Origin: an uncultured Alphaproteobacteria bacterium
Lineage (GTDB): Bacteria > Pseudomonadota > Alphaproteobacteria > Rhodobacterales > Rhodobacteraceae
Assembly: GCA_902578545.1 (NCBI GenBank)
Contig: CACHDI010000003.1
Coordinates: 1 to 64,000, forward strand
Direction: 5' to 3'
Length of the DNA stretch: 64,000 nucleotides
Shown here: piece after piece, positions 16,696 to 26,450 of the stretch
How positions within the stretch are numbered: the first letter of the stretch is position 1
Layout: every line of letters starts with the position of its first letter
Notes under the pieces: generated by a model
Seen by the model: the letters and a program-made list of their open reading frames with translations, nothing else
The model's database searches: none
What the model was told of the DNA's origin: nothing
Made by a program: the position numbers and the translations under genes

Positions 16696-17038
16696 AACCA
16701 TGCGTACTGATCACGGCTGGGATTGGGTCCAGACTAATGCCATTTACGTCAAATTGGCCAAAGTGTATGTTTCCTAGAGGGTATCCATTAATGACGAACT
16801 GGCTAAAAACATTATCAAAGGCTGATCAGTAAAAATTCTAATCAATACACATTACAAAGGACCTATTGTAGCTGATTATTTGGGGTCTCAGAGAAATTCT
16901 GATCGAATTCGAATTGTTCATGAACCTAAATTACTTGGAACTGCTGGAACCTTAAGAAAGAACTATAATTTTTTAAAAGGTAAGCAACTTTTAGCTATAA
17001 AATCCTTTAAGACGGACAGAATTCATAAAACGGGGTGA
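16692..17038 (+). pseudogene. Frameshifted, truncated sugar-phosphate nucleotidyltransferase
   Basis: An ATG overlaps the previous stop (ATGA) and opens MKPCVLITAGIGSRLMPFTS, the NTP-transferase signature with G.GSRL and WPKCMFP. It stops at 16830-16832. A second frame continues the same protein from about 16833: ILINTHYKGPIVADYLGS, then VHEPKLLGTAGTLRKN and FLKGKQLLAI, before degenerating and stopping at 17038. The NTHY and HEPxLLGTAGTL motifs are characteristic of this family. One frameshift plus loss of the C-terminal half make it non-functional. It would have activated the sugar made by the SIS partner. Confidence 0.8.
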
Positions 17039-17084
17039 ATTTCTAGTTTGAACTTAAGTTAATAATTGGGTGTTACAGATTCAA

Positions 17085-18326
17085 ATGGGCGATCTTTTTG
17101 GTTTAATAATAGTAATCTTTATAGCCGTCTATATTTATTTTTCTTCAGCTTTCAGATGTGAAAAAAGAATATTAATACTGGCTTTTGTACTATTTGCTGT
17201 AAGAGTGGGTGTAGCAGCTTGGAACGGTTTTGTTGGTCCTACGCTAGGTGCTGATTCAGATGCACTTGATTTTTACAAAGCTGCGATCAATTTAAAAAAC
17301 TCTGGAATAATTATTTTTGGGTTTGGGACTATAAATTATATACAGTTTTTATCCTTTTTCATGCGTATTGGAGAATCAATATTTCTAGCTAGTCTACTGT
17401 CTGTAGTAGCATTTATTTTTTCAGCAAAACAATTGCTTGATATTTGTGACTATTGCAACCGTGGACCTTTTAAGTTTCACATTCTGTTAGCGTTTGGCTT
17501 TCTCCCTTCGATGATATTGTTTGGCTCAGTAATGTTGAGGGAGGCATTTCAAATCTTATTCTTTATATCTGCAATAAAATTTTTTGTTATTTTTTATATA
17601 CATAAAAAACTAAGATACTATTTTTTGGGACTATTATCTTTATTTTTGATGGGCAGCCTACATGAGGGTCTTCTAGTGGTCGCTGTTTTGTTAATTCCAT
17701 TCTTTACAATATTTAATTATACTAAAATAGGATCCTGGCCCTTGTATTCCAAGAGTAAACTCTCCTCGTATTTTTTGTTGATAGGTTTTGCTATGGTTAG
17801 TCTAGCTGTTATTCCTTTTATTATCAGAGATATAGCTATCTTAAATGCTTTGAACACAGGTGATATCAACAGATATGCAAGTAATTATCGAGAGAGTTTA
17901 ATGGGGGTTGGAAGTAGGTCGACCTATTTTGTATCGCTAGATACCTCTTCACTAGTATCATCTGCTTCTTCGATGATTGTGATGTTGATATATTATTTAT
18001 TTTACCCCTTCCCTTGGAAGATAGCAGGTTTTTTCGATACAGTCGCATTTTTCGAGGTTGTATGGCGCGCAATTCTAATATTTTTTTCGATTAGAGCTAT
18101 TAGTATTGCCAAAGGAAAACTAAAAAACATTTATCTTTTATTGTTCCTTGCTTGTATTGTGATGGCTTCAGTTTGGTCGTTGGGTACCACTAATGTCGGT
18201 CAAAGCTTGAGACATAATATATTAACTTACTGGATACTTTTGGTTTTAGGCATTCCAAATTTTATAATTTATACTAGGCGTTCATTTAAATTCGCGCTTA
18301 AGCCGAAACTTAGCACAGGACGTTAA
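17085..18326 (+). CDS. Polytopic membrane protein, candidate oligosaccharide repeat-unit polymerase (Wzy/EpsG-like)
   Basis: The protein of about 413 aa has roughly ten hydrophobic segments, beginning MGDLFGLIIVIFIAVYIYF. A conserved-looking LFGSVMLREAFQILFF lies in the middle and a long periplasmic-type loop (about 250-310) before the last helices. LREA-like arginines in a loop and this layout are usual for O-unit polymerases, which are too divergent for firm assignment by eye. It is the only such protein in the island, which supports a polymerase role. ATG 17085 is preferred over GTG 17070. Confidence 0.5.
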   Translation: MGDLFGLIIVIFIAVYIYFSSAFRCEKRILILAFVLFAVRVGVAAWNGFVGPTLGADSDALDFYKAAINLKNSGIIIFGFGTINYIQFLSFFMRIGESIFLASLLSVVAFIFSAKQLLDICDYCNRGPFKFHILLAFGFLPSMILFGSVMLREAFQILFFISAIKFFVIFYIHKKLRYYFLGLLSLFLMGSLHEGLLVVAVLLIPFFTIFNYTKIGSWPLYSKSKLSSYFLLIGFAMVSLAVIPFIIRDIAILNALNTGDINRYASNYRESLMGVGSRSTYFVSLDTSSLVSSASSMIVMLIYYLFYPFPWKIAGFFDTVAFFEVVWRAILIFFSIRAISIAKGKLKNIYLLLFLACIVMASVWSLGTTNVGQSLRHNILTYWILLVLGIPNFIIYTRRSFKFALKPKLSTGR

Positions 18327-18737
18327 AGCTGTTGATTTATTAATTGTGAAATTTAATTGAAATACAGTCAGAATTGATTCTTAAAATGATGATTTCCATA
18401 AAATTTGAGGGCCTCACGTATTATTATAAACTGTATTTAGCTTTAAGGCGAACGATGCTTTAATGGAAGGAGTAATAGTGATTGTACAACAGCGACACCT
18501 TTTAAATAAAGGGTACAATTCGAAGATTTATTTAAGAACAGCCACTCTACTACAAAATTAAAGTATCACAATTTAAATTGAGCTTTCGTCCATCAGTGTC
18601 TAAAAAAAACGCGTCAATGGACCAAAGGTTAATCAAACACAAAAATTAGAAATGCACCGTATAGGTTTAACTAAGTATCTCACAAGCTTAATTTTTAAGG
18701 AAAGCTCTAATAGAAACATTGATATTTGAGACAAAAA
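18327..18737 (+). other. Non-coding gap before the GT4 glycosyltransferase
   Basis: I see no ORF, RNA gene or clear repeat in these 411 bases. Multiple stops occur in every frame. It may hold the promoter of the following gene, but no strong -35/-10 pair stands out. Confidence 0.4.
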
Positions 18738-19889
18738 ATGAAAAAAAAATTATGTATTGTTGTAGCTCCTTCATTTGTTCTTTACACTTTATACCGAAAT
18801 CAAATGGTATACCTTAAAGAAAATGGCTTTAAAGTAACAGCTATTGCATCCCCAGGAGAAGAACATCAGTGGCTCAAAAATCAAGGTATAAAAACATACG
18901 AAATATCTATAACGCGAGAACCATCAATATTAAGAGACCTGAAATCATTAACAAAACTATTTTTACACTTTTTAACTCACAGGTATGATATTGTTCATGT
19001 ATCAACCCCCAAGGCATCGCTACTAGCTTCGTTCGCAGCTCGATTAGCTTTCCAGAGAAAAGTAATTTATACACTGAGAGGCCGCGCATATGAAAATTTT
19101 ACAGGCCGTAAGCTACAAGCTTATGAGTTTTTGGAAAGGATTACTTGTACTCTCTCTACTGCAGTAATTTCTATCTCAAAAGAACTAGGTGCTGATATCG
19201 TAAATAAAAAAATATGTCCAATCAGAAAAATGAATGTCATTGGATCTGGTTCTGGAAATGGAGTTGATTTAAATGTTTTTACTAGAAAAGAAAATATTAC
19301 TAATGAAGCGGTGCTATTAAGAAAAAAGTTGGGGATACCCTTAGATGCAATTGTAATTTTATCAATAGGGCGGATTAGGCGTGAGAAGGGCATCAATGAA
19401 TTGGTTAGAGCTTTAAAAATAATAACTGAAGAGAGAAAAGATGTTCATCTTATATTACAAGGCGATTATGAAGATATAGATCCGTTATACGAGGATGTAA
19501 TTCACGAAATCAGAGATTGCTCAAACATTCACCATATTAGTTTTAACAAGCGAGCGGATGTTGCTTACTCCGCTGCTGATATACTCGCATTTCCAAGTCA
19601 TAGAGAAGGTTTTGGTAATGTGGCCTTAGAAGCATCTGCAATGCAATTACCAGTTGTATCATGCAACGTTATTGGTTGTCGAGAAAGTGTAAGTAATAAA
19701 GTCTCAGGAATTCTTGTTGAAAAAGAAAATGAAGTTGAACTTTATAAGGCGCTTCTTCTTCTTGTAAATAATAAAAATTTAAGAAAAAAAATGGGCGAAA
19801 TGGGGCGCAAAAGAATAGAAAATGAGTTTAAATCTGAATTAGTTTGGGATGGTTTAATTGAATTTTATAACCGATTATTAGACCGATAG
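18738..19889 (+). CDS. GT4-family glycosyltransferase (GT-B fold)
   Basis: The protein has about 383 aa. The N-terminal Rossmann half carries YRNQMVYLKENGF, YDIVHVSTPKASLLAS and YTLRGRAYE. The C-terminal donor half carries ILSIGRIRREKGINELVRAL and REGFGNVALEASAMQLPVV, the EX7E motif that binds the nucleotide-sugar. This is a retaining GT4 enzyme similar in layout to WbtD, CapM and PglA-type transferases. I chose ATG 18738; a TTG at 18726 lies in frame just upstream. It probably adds an early sugar to the lipid-linked repeat unit. Confidence 0.85.
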   Translation: MKKKLCIVVAPSFVLYTLYRNQMVYLKENGFKVTAIASPGEEHQWLKNQGIKTYEISITREPSILRDLKSLTKLFLHFLTHRYDIVHVSTPKASLLASFAARLAFQRKVIYTLRGRAYENFTGRKLQAYEFLERITCTLSTAVISISKELGADIVNKKICPIRKMNVIGSGSGNGVDLNVFTRKENITNEAVLLRKKLGIPLDAIVILSIGRIRREKGINELVRALKIITEERKDVHLILQGDYEDIDPLYEDVIHEIRDCSNIHHISFNKRADVAYSAADILAFPSHREGFGNVALEASAMQLPVVSCNVIGCRESVSNKVSGILVEKENEVELYKALLLLVNNKNLRKKMGEMGRKRIENEFKSELVWDGLIEFYNRLLDR

Positions 19890-19992
19890 TCGTCCAAAGG
19901 TTTTTTTATTGAATTCCATATCTAGAATAAAAAATGCAGGATGACCATTTCAAGTATATTACGAAAAATACCATAAAATGCTTAAATTACGA

Positions 19993-20021
19993 TTGACAAT
20001 AAATATTACTGCTAATCAAAT
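19993..20021 (+). promoter_or_regulatory. Candidate sigma-70 promoter for the 20.1-23.3 kb operon
   Basis: A perfect TTGACA -35 (19993-19998) is followed after 17 bases by TCAAAT (20016-20021), four of six matches to the -10. It lies about 38 bases before the ATG at 20060 in the 170-base gap after the GT4 gene, a sensible position. Confidence 0.45.
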
Positions 20022-20059
20022 AAATCGAATACCACAAAGGGAACAAAGAGTTATCAAAA

Positions 20060-21553
20060 ATGGAAGTATCTAAGAATCCTATTACTCTAGAAGAGCACAA
20101 CATACCTTCAGAATTAGACAACTCTAATGAAATAATAGAATTTATTCGACAAAATAAGGGTAAAAAAACTGTAGTTGTTCAGGGATTGGGTTTTGTAGGA
20201 GCTGTAATGGCATTAGTTTGCGCGAATGCGCTCACAGAAGAATATGCCGTTATTGGTGTTGATTTACCTAGTGAAAAGACCTTTTGGAAGATAAAATCAA
20301 TCAACAATGGGATTTTTCCTCTTACTGCTGACGATCCCAAAATAGCGGAGTTTTTTGAAAGCGCGAAAGAAAAAAGAAATCTGTTCGCAACATATGATCC
20401 AATAGCTTACAAGTATGCTGATGTAATTATAGTAGATATTAATTTAGATGTTCAAAAAGAATTTGATGAGAAAAAATTTTTGAAAAGTTTTGATGTAAAT
20501 TTAGATGGTTTTAAGGCTGCGATTGAAACTATTGGGAGGCATTGTCGAGAGGATGTACTTATTTTGGTTGAGACTACAGTTCCCCCTGGTACTTGTGAAC
20601 AAGTAGTAAGACCAATTATTGAAAAAGAGCTCACTAGACGGGGACTTACACTTAAAAAGTTTCGACTTGGGCATTCTTATGAGAGGGTAATGCCAGGACC
20701 CCAATATATTGACTCAATTCGTGAGTTCCCCCGAGTATATGCTGGTGTCGATAAGTGTAGCTCGGATGCTGTGGAGTCATTTTTAAAAACAATCATCGAT
20801 ATTTCAAAGTGTGCGTTAACTAGGCTCGATCATACCAATGCAACTGAGATTGCTAAGGTTTTAGAAAACTCGTATCGTGCATTGAACATAGCATTTGCAG
20901 TTGAGTGGTCAAGATTTGCTGAGGAGGCCGGTGTTGATTTATATGCGATTGTGAACGCGATTAGAGACAGGCCAACCCACGCTAATTTGATGTATCCGGG
21001 CATTGGTGTTGGTGGTTATTGTTTGACAAAAGATCCTTTGCTTGCAAGTTGGGCACGTAAATATCACTTCGGATCCAAGTCAGATCTTGCAATGAGCATT
21101 AACGGCGTATCAGTAAATGATCAAATGCCTTTTTTTGCTTTTAATCGTCTTGTTGAGGTCTTTGGTGATATAAGTGAGAAGAAGGTTGTTTTTTTAGGTG
21201 TATCATATCGAGGAGATGTCGGTGACACTCGTTATACCCCCGTAGAGCCACTAATTGAATTGGTTAGGAAGACTGGGGCCAGTATCGTGCTGCATGATCC
21301 GTTTGTATCATTTTGGGAAGAACAAAATTGTACTATTGAAATGAATATAAATACTATTTTTTCTTATGATCCTGATCTCATAGTTATATCTGCTGGTCAC
21401 AGTATGTACACAAAACAGTCAACTATAAATAAATTAATGTCTTTAAAATCTTCACTTATTTATGATACTGTCGGTTTGTTTAATGAGGAGCAACTAACCA
21501 TCTTACAAACTAAACATAAAATATCAGTTCTTGGACGCGGTGATCTTATTTAA
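20060..21553 (+). CDS. UDP-glucose/GDP-mannose dehydrogenase family protein (WecC/WbpA-like)
   Basis: This 497-aa NAD-dependent nucleotide-sugar dehydrogenase is longer than usual because of an N-terminal extension of about 38 residues. The Rossmann motif is VVQGLGFVGAVMALVCA. The central domain has VETTVPPGTCEQVV and HSYERVMPGP, the catalytic Cys321 lies in GVGGYCLTKDP, and the C-terminal domain has FLGVSYRGDVGDTRYTP. It is divergent from the TviB-like gene at 2018 and probably acts on a different nucleotide sugar. The epimerase gene begins 17 bases downstream. Confidence 0.8.
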   Translation: MEVSKNPITLEEHNIPSELDNSNEIIEFIRQNKGKKTVVVQGLGFVGAVMALVCANALTEEYAVIGVDLPSEKTFWKIKSINNGIFPLTADDPKIAEFFESAKEKRNLFATYDPIAYKYADVIIVDINLDVQKEFDEKKFLKSFDVNLDGFKAAIETIGRHCREDVLILVETTVPPGTCEQVVRPIIEKELTRRGLTLKKFRLGHSYERVMPGPQYIDSIREFPRVYAGVDKCSSDAVESFLKTIIDISKCALTRLDHTNATEIAKVLENSYRALNIAFAVEWSRFAEEAGVDLYAIVNAIRDRPTHANLMYPGIGVGGYCLTKDPLLASWARKYHFGSKSDLAMSINGVSVNDQMPFFAFNRLVEVFGDISEKKVVFLGVSYRGDVGDTRYTPVEPLIELVRKTGASIVLHDPFVSFWEEQNCTIEMNINTIFSYDPDLIVISAGHSMYTKQSTINKLMSLKSSLIYDTVGLFNEEQLTILQTKHKISVLGRGDLI

Positions 21554-21570
21554 CTATTATATGATTTAAT

Positions 21571-22611
21571 ATGAAAAAAGTATTGGTATTAGGCGGTGGG
21601 GGATTTATAGGGCGTAACATTGTAGAATTTCTCGTTAATAAGGGGGATTGCGAAGTTACTGCAGCCGATATTATAGAAGGATCAAATTGGTCTAAAATCG
21701 CTAATGATGAAATAACAGGTCATCGTTTCACACCCATTATAGCAGATTTTACAGATATTACTGCATTTAATAAACTCAACCAAAGTTTTGAAGAAGTATA
21801 TATGCTTGCCGCGGTCGTGGGTGTAAATCGAACATTAAAGTTTCCCCAAGACGTAATTAGAATAAATACACTTTTAACTATGAATACTTTAGATTGGATA
21901 TCTCGTAACCCCATCAAGAGGTTACTGTTTTCTTCATCGAGCGAAACCTATGCTGGCACGTCTGATTTGTTCAACGCAGAAATTCCAACTGCAGAAAACG
22001 TTCCTTTATGCATTGGAGATGTAAAACATCCTCGTTGGACCTATGCAATGACGAAAATGCATGGTGAATCTGCATTTATTCATTCAGCGCAGTCATATAA
22101 TTATGAGTGCACTATTGTTCGCTACCAGAATATTATTGGGCCAGAGATGGGCTTTGGTCATGCAATTCCACATATTGTTGAGCGTTTTGTAAAGAGTAAA
22201 AGTTCCCCATTTAAAATTTATGGCCATGATCAAACACGAGCTTTTTGCTATATAGACGATGCCGTTAGGGGTACGGTGGCTGCAATGGAAAGCGATAAAG
22301 CTGCAGGTGAGATCTATCATATTGGCAATCAAGACGAAATTAGCATAGAAACGCTAACCACTTATATCGGTGAATTAATGGAATATGATGGAGAATATGT
22401 GACAGCAATGACTTATCCGGGTTCGGTTGAAAGACGTTGTCCTAATATCAATAAAGCTAAGTTAGATTTTGGATATTTACCAAGTGTAGAATGGAAAAAA
22501 GCAGTTAGTTTGACAACTGATTGGTACCGAAATTTTTTCATTTTAGGCCACGCACCTGAGACTGGTGGTTTTGAACCCCCGGAAGCTGTCTTAGCTAAGG
22601 TGCCAAATTAA
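21571..22611 (+). CDS. NAD-dependent nucleotide-sugar epimerase/dehydratase (extended SDR)
   Basis: The 346-aa extended SDR has the cofactor loop VLGGGGFIGRNIVEFL, Ser in LLFSSSSETYAG and the catalytic pair in WTYAMTKMHGE (YxxxK). The substrate-binding lobe reads VRYQNIIGPEMGFGHAIPH, followed by IYHIGNQDEISIETL. It probably epimerises, decarboxylates or dehydrates the uronate made by the preceding dehydrogenase. Its TAA overlaps the ATG of the next gene (TAATG), indicating coupled translation. Confidence 0.8.
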   Translation: MKKVLVLGGGGFIGRNIVEFLVNKGDCEVTAADIIEGSNWSKIANDEITGHRFTPIIADFTDITAFNKLNQSFEEVYMLAAVVGVNRTLKFPQDVIRINTLLTMNTLDWISRNPIKRLLFSSSSETYAGTSDLFNAEIPTAENVPLCIGDVKHPRWTYAMTKMHGESAFIHSAQSYNYECTIVRYQNIIGPEMGFGHAIPHIVERFVKSKSSPFKIYGHDQTRAFCYIDDAVRGTVAAMESDKAAGEIYHIGNQDEISIETLTTYIGELMEYDGEYVTAMTYPGSVERRCPNINKAKLDFGYLPSVEWKKAVSLTTDWYRNFFILGHAPETGGFEPPEAVLAKVPN

Positions 22612-23270
22612 TGGTTAGGTCTTTGGATTTCGTATTGAGCTTTTTAGCTTTGGTCGTTTTAATACCATTCCTTGTGCCAGTAATTGTAATTTTAAGACTA
22701 ACAGGAGAGGGAGAGGTTTTTTATATTCAAGAGCGAGTTGGCCGAGGAGGTCAATCCTTTTGGCTTTATAAATTCGCAACAATGTTAAAAAATAGCCCTA
22801 ATATTGGTTCTGGAGAAATAACTATACAAAATGATCCAAGAGTGCTTCCTTTTGGAAAGTTTTTACGCAAAACAAAAATAAATGAGCTACCTCAAATATG
22901 GAATATATTAATTGGAGATATGAGTATTGTCGGTCCTCGCCCTATGGTCTTTAATACTTATACCTATTACTCTGAAGACTCCCGTCGAAAGTTAAATACT
23001 ATTAGACCCGGTTTAACGGGAATTGGGTCTATTGTTTTTAGAGACGAAGAAAGTTACTTGGCAAATCGAAATGAACCAATGGAGTTTTACAGATATCAAA
23101 TTATTCCTTATAAAAGTGATTTAGAGCTTTGGTTTATAGATAACTATACACTTTGGTTGTACCTAAAAATCATTTTTGTTACTGCTTGGGTAGTTTTTTT
23201 CCCATCTAGTAAAATTGTAGATAAGGCCTTTGTTGGAATTCCAAGATTACCGGACAATTTAGACATATAG
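22611..23270 (+). CDS. Initiating phosphoglycosyltransferase (PglC / bacterial sugar transferase family)
   Basis: The 219-aa monotopic phosphoglycosyltransferase moves a sugar-1-phosphate from a UDP-sugar to undecaprenyl phosphate and so starts the repeat unit. An N-terminal re-entrant hydrophobic segment (about 6-28) is followed by FYIQERVGRGGQSFWLYKF, LRKTKINELPQIWNIL, GDMSIVGPRPM and RPGLTGIGSIVF. The usual KFRTM reads KFATM here. It has the small PglC-like core without the extra transmembrane helices of WbaP or WcaJ. Confidence 0.85.
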   Translation: MVRSLDFVLSFLALVVLIPFLVPVIVILRLTGEGEVFYIQERVGRGGQSFWLYKFATMLKNSPNIGSGEITIQNDPRVLPFGKFLRKTKINELPQIWNILIGDMSIVGPRPMVFNTYTYYSEDSRRKLNTIRPGLTGIGSIVFRDEESYLANRNEPMEFYRYQIIPYKSDLELWFIDNYTLWLYLKIIFVTAWVVFFPSSKIVDKAFVGIPRLPDNLDI

Positions 23271-23783
23271 TTATTAAAGTTTTTTTTGAACCGCTAAGTC
23301 CTAGATAAACATACTTTTTTAAATTTATAGATTTTGATTAGCAATCAGAAAGCTTATGTATCAGCAAGCCGGCTATTTTAAAAATGATGTGTTGGAAATC
23401 ATGATTAAAGAAAAACATCCTCTAAAATATAGGCGCTTGTTAGTTAGCGATTTAAACCAAGCCTATCATCAAAATTTTAATCTGACGCAGCGCCAGATAT
23501 TTAAGTAATCACTTCATTGAACTGTTGCTATCGCCTTATAAACTAGATGCTGCTGGGTGGCATTTAAATCACTGATAGTTTCTTTTCAAAATGGCTAACT
23601 TATAATTGGTTGGAGTCCTATAAATCAAAACACCTTTACACAACCCTTGATATCGCATAATTCGGCGTGATAAAGACACAAAATGCAGTATGAACGGCAG
23701 ATCAATACATATTTGAAAATCACAAAGTTGTAAAAAAAAAGGCTACTTCACTAAGTATTGTGAAGCGGAAGGAATGAAATGAA
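23271..23783 (+). other. Gap between the phosphoglycosyltransferase and the ABC flippase genes
   Basis: These 513 bases hold only the 50-codon ORF noted separately. Several short GC-richer patches (for example 23480-23570) suggest degraded sequence. GGAAGG just before 23774 probably serves as the ribosome binding site of the ABC transporter gene. Confidence 0.4.
23356..23508 (+). CDS. Hypothetical 50-aa ORF of unknown function, possibly a fragment
   Basis: The ATG-to-TAA ORF encodes a basic peptide starting MYQQAGYFKNDVLEIMI. No Shine-Dalgarno sequence is visible and I do not recognise a family. Its composition is protein-like (amphipathic, charged), so it may be the start of a lost gene. 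Confidence 0.2.
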   Translation: MYQQAGYFKNDVLEIMIKEKHPLKYRRLLVSDLNQAYHQNFNLTQRQIFK

Positions 23784-25502
23784 ATGAGGATACTAAGGCG
23801 AATTTTAGCTCTATTGCCCAGGCGCCGAATAAGACAAGTTCCACTAGTCGTGTGCTTAATGATTATTGGTGCTGTATTTGAAGTTTTAGGAATAGGCCTG
23901 ATTATCCCATTGATAGAGTTTGTTACTGGTGAACGAGCAAATGTTGTCACGCAAATGGTTACTTTACGTTTTGCAACGCTTACTGGCCAAGATCTGATTT
24001 TGTTGGGCTTATGTGCCTTCTCTTTAATTTATATATTGAAGGGGCTTTACCTCTCGATTTTAGCTTGGATTATTGGGCGTTTTACCTACAATATCAAAGC
24101 AGAAATTGGCAACTTTATTATGGTGAATTACCTGAATGCACCTTATGAATTTCATCTCAAGAATAATTCTGCGCAACTAATTCGAAATGTAACGATTGAA
24201 ACAAATCAATTGGTTCAGTATGCTCTTAATCCTACTCTAGTTATAGCGACCGAAAGCGCAGTTATAATTGCAATAAGCATTTTCCTTATCTCCATAGAGC
24301 CACTAGGCACCATTGCGGTGATCCTTCTGTTGATTTTATTATCTTTCAGCTTTCAAAAGGTCGTGGGGCAGTATTCGTCAAAGCTCGGCAAACTTAGACA
24401 GATCGCAGATGGTCTGGTTATACAAAAATCACAAGAAGCATTAGGTGGAATAAAAGATGTTAAGGTATTAGGAAAAAAATTACATTTTGCTAAACAATTT
24501 TTTCAACAAAATAGTATATCTTCAGATGTATCAGGCAAGCAATATGCATTAGGACAACTTCCTAGGATGTATCTTGAAACTATTGGCGTGATTGTTTTAT
24601 CAATTTTGGTTTTAATTTTAACACAGAAGGCAGATAATTTTCTTCAGATTATTCCAACTTTGAGCGTTTTTGCATTAGCTGCATTTAGATTATTGCCCTC
24701 CGCTAATCGAATATTAAGCGCTGCCAATTCCCTTCGTTATGCCGAATCAGTTGTCGACACCCTAAAAGGGCAGCAAAACCCTTCTTTCACGGAGTTTGTG
24801 AATACAAAAATAAACCAATATGAAACTAAAAGCCTATTGTTTGATACTTGTATTGAGCTTCATAATATAACTTACAAGTATCCTGGAACCCAAGAAGATG
24901 CGCTTATCAATATTTCTCTGACTATAAATAAAGGTGAAAGTATTGGAATAGTAGGAAAAAGTGGGGCGGGTAAAAGTACATTATCGGATGTAATCTTGGG
25001 TTTGTTAATGCCTACTACGGGTGTGGTTTCAGTAGACGGAATTAACATTCAAACTAATATTGAAGCTTGGCAACAAAAAATTGGATACGTGCAACAAGAT
25101 ATTTTTTTGCTTGATGAAAGTGTTCGAAAAAACATTGCGTTCGGATTGCTGGAAAGGGAAGTTGATGAGAGCCGAATGGGTAGAGTAATAGTTGAGGCGC
25201 GGCTTGACGAATTTATTGGCTCGCTGGCTAAGGGATTAGATACAAAACTTGGGGAGCGTGGCGTTCGTTTGTCTGGTGGTCAAAAACAAAGGATCGGAAT
25301 TGCAAGAGCGCTTTATCGAGACCCATCCATCTTAATTTTTGATGAGGCTACTAGTGCATTAGACGGTGAAACAGAAAGTGAAATAGTTTCAGCTATAAAG
25401 TCTCTTAAGAGCGTAAAAACAATCATTGTAATTGCACATCGTCTTTCGACAATCGAGCATTGTGATAAAATTATAGAGTTGAAAAATGGAAGATTATTAT
25501 GA
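23784..25502 (+). CDS. ABC transporter, PglK/MsbA-like lipid-linked glycan flippase
   Basis: The 572-aa protein fuses a six-helix exporter domain (about 20-320) to a nucleotide-binding domain. The Walker A is GIVGKSGAGKST near residue 390, the signature LSGGQKQRIGIARALY, the Walker B ILIFDEATSALD and the H-loop IAHRLS. The N-terminal LVVCLMIIGAVFEVLGIGLIIPLIEF is typical of PglK-like flippases, which move a lipid-linked oligosaccharide across the inner membrane. No Wzx-type flippase is in the window, so this is the likely translocator. It lacks the C39 or CLD domain often seen in type I secretion ATPases. Confidence 0.8.
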   Translation: MRILRRILALLPRRRIRQVPLVVCLMIIGAVFEVLGIGLIIPLIEFVTGERANVVTQMVTLRFATLTGQDLILLGLCAFSLIYILKGLYLSILAWIIGRFTYNIKAEIGNFIMVNYLNAPYEFHLKNNSAQLIRNVTIETNQLVQYALNPTLVIATESAVIIAISIFLISIEPLGTIAVILLLILLSFSFQKVVGQYSSKLGKLRQIADGLVIQKSQEALGGIKDVKVLGKKLHFAKQFFQQNSISSDVSGKQYALGQLPRMYLETIGVIVLSILVLILTQKADNFLQIIPTLSVFALAAFRLLPSANRILSAANSLRYAESVVDTLKGQQNPSFTEFVNTKINQYETKSLLFDTCIELHNITYKYPGTQEDALINISLTINKGESIGIVGKSGAGKSTLSDVILGLLMPTTGVVSVDGINIQTNIEAWQQKIGYVQQDIFLLDESVRKNIAFGLLEREVDESRMGRVIVEARLDEFIGSLAKGLDTKLGERGVRLSGGQKQRIGIARALYRDPSILIFDEATSALDGETESEIVSAIKSLKSVKTIIVIAHRLSTIEHCDKIIELKNGRLL

Positions 25503-25547
25503 TCTCTCTTATAAAAAGTTCGGTAATTGTGGATAGCTTAAACAAGC

Positions 25548-25573
25548 AACATACATGTTTAAAAATGTATGTT
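25548..25573 (+). terminator. Stem-loop after the ABC transporter gene
   Basis: A perfect 9-bp inverted repeat, AACATACAT and ATGTATGTT, is separated by eight bases and lies about 45 bases after the stop at 25502. No T tract follows, so termination would be weak or Rho-assisted. Confidence 0.4.
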
Positions 25574-26422
25574 ATAAAGTTGGAACGTGGTTGAGCTACA
25601 CTTTCTTAGTTTAAAGTAGCGTCAATAAGGTCGGGGCAGCTGCGGTTTCAATCTCCGCACTGGTAAACTATTCAATGCTAGCATTTTGATCTTCCCGAGC
25701 TGCTTCAGAGCTGAGCTGGTCTGCTACTACGTCGAACATGAAGCAAATAATCATGGAGGCATGTAGCATTGGAATCAAAACGGTGACTACAAAAAATAAC
25801 GTTAATCTTAATTTAATGCATCATAGGCCCTATACCCCTTTTCCATGCAAAGTTTACCTTACCTTCATGTCGAAAATTCACAATTCAGAGTTATCCTATT
25901 TTAAACGAAAATTGGGCTACTACAAAAAACATAGATTTACACACATCAATATACATTTTAAACTTTATGCAATTAGTTAAACCATATCAGCCGCGTAATT
26001 ACAGTGACTTCTTGGCAGAAGCGCCGATGAAACCAAGCAACAGGGCAATGCGTTCCATATGGGCCAGAGTAAAGGTAGTGCTGTGAAGGCAATGAGGTGG
26101 ACTAGCTTAACGCTTCCCACAGGCGCTAGGGGCGGAGCGTAGAAAGGCCAAAGCATCGTGACGGTCCTATTAGTATTACAATGAGGGTGAGGTATGTCGA
26201 GGTACTTGTGCATTATCGAAGGCTGCTGGTCATAGAGATTAAAAGCAACAAGTGGTTATAAAAAGGAAGGATTATTGGAAAAATGGAAAGTGGTGGTTTA
26301 ATTGGGTTTTTTGGGTTCCGATAAGTTTGATTCATACAATAAGAATAAGAATTTATAATGTTTCATTCTTAGTATTTTTTATTGTTAAATCAAAAGTTTT
26401 AGTAGTTGCAGTATTATAATTC

Positions 26423-26450
26423 TTGATATACCAAAGTGGTACAATATAAA
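26423..26450 (+). promoter_or_regulatory. Promoter with an internal palindrome upstream of the export operon
   Basis: TTGATA (26423-26428) and TATAAA (26445-26450) are separated by 16 bases. The spacer contains a perfect inverted repeat, TACCA-AAG-TGGTA (26429-26441), a natural place for a repressor or activator to bind. It lies about 90 bases before the ATG of the Wzc-like gene. Confidence 0.45.

Noticed and set aside
23784-25502. ABC transporter as the type I secretion ATPase for the giant proteins
   Set aside because: It lacks a C39/CLD domain, has no fusion-protein partner, resembles PglK-like flippases and ends the glycan gene run.
25738-25980. 80-codon plus-strand ORF in the border region
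   Set aside because: No ribosome binding site, no recognisable motif, and a His/Tyr/Lys-rich composition typical of translated non-coding AT-rich DNA.
25977-26213. 78-codon minus-strand ORF in the border region
   Set aside because: Pro/Leu/Cys-rich, no family resemblance, and it lies in a GC-richer patch where chance ORFs are longer.
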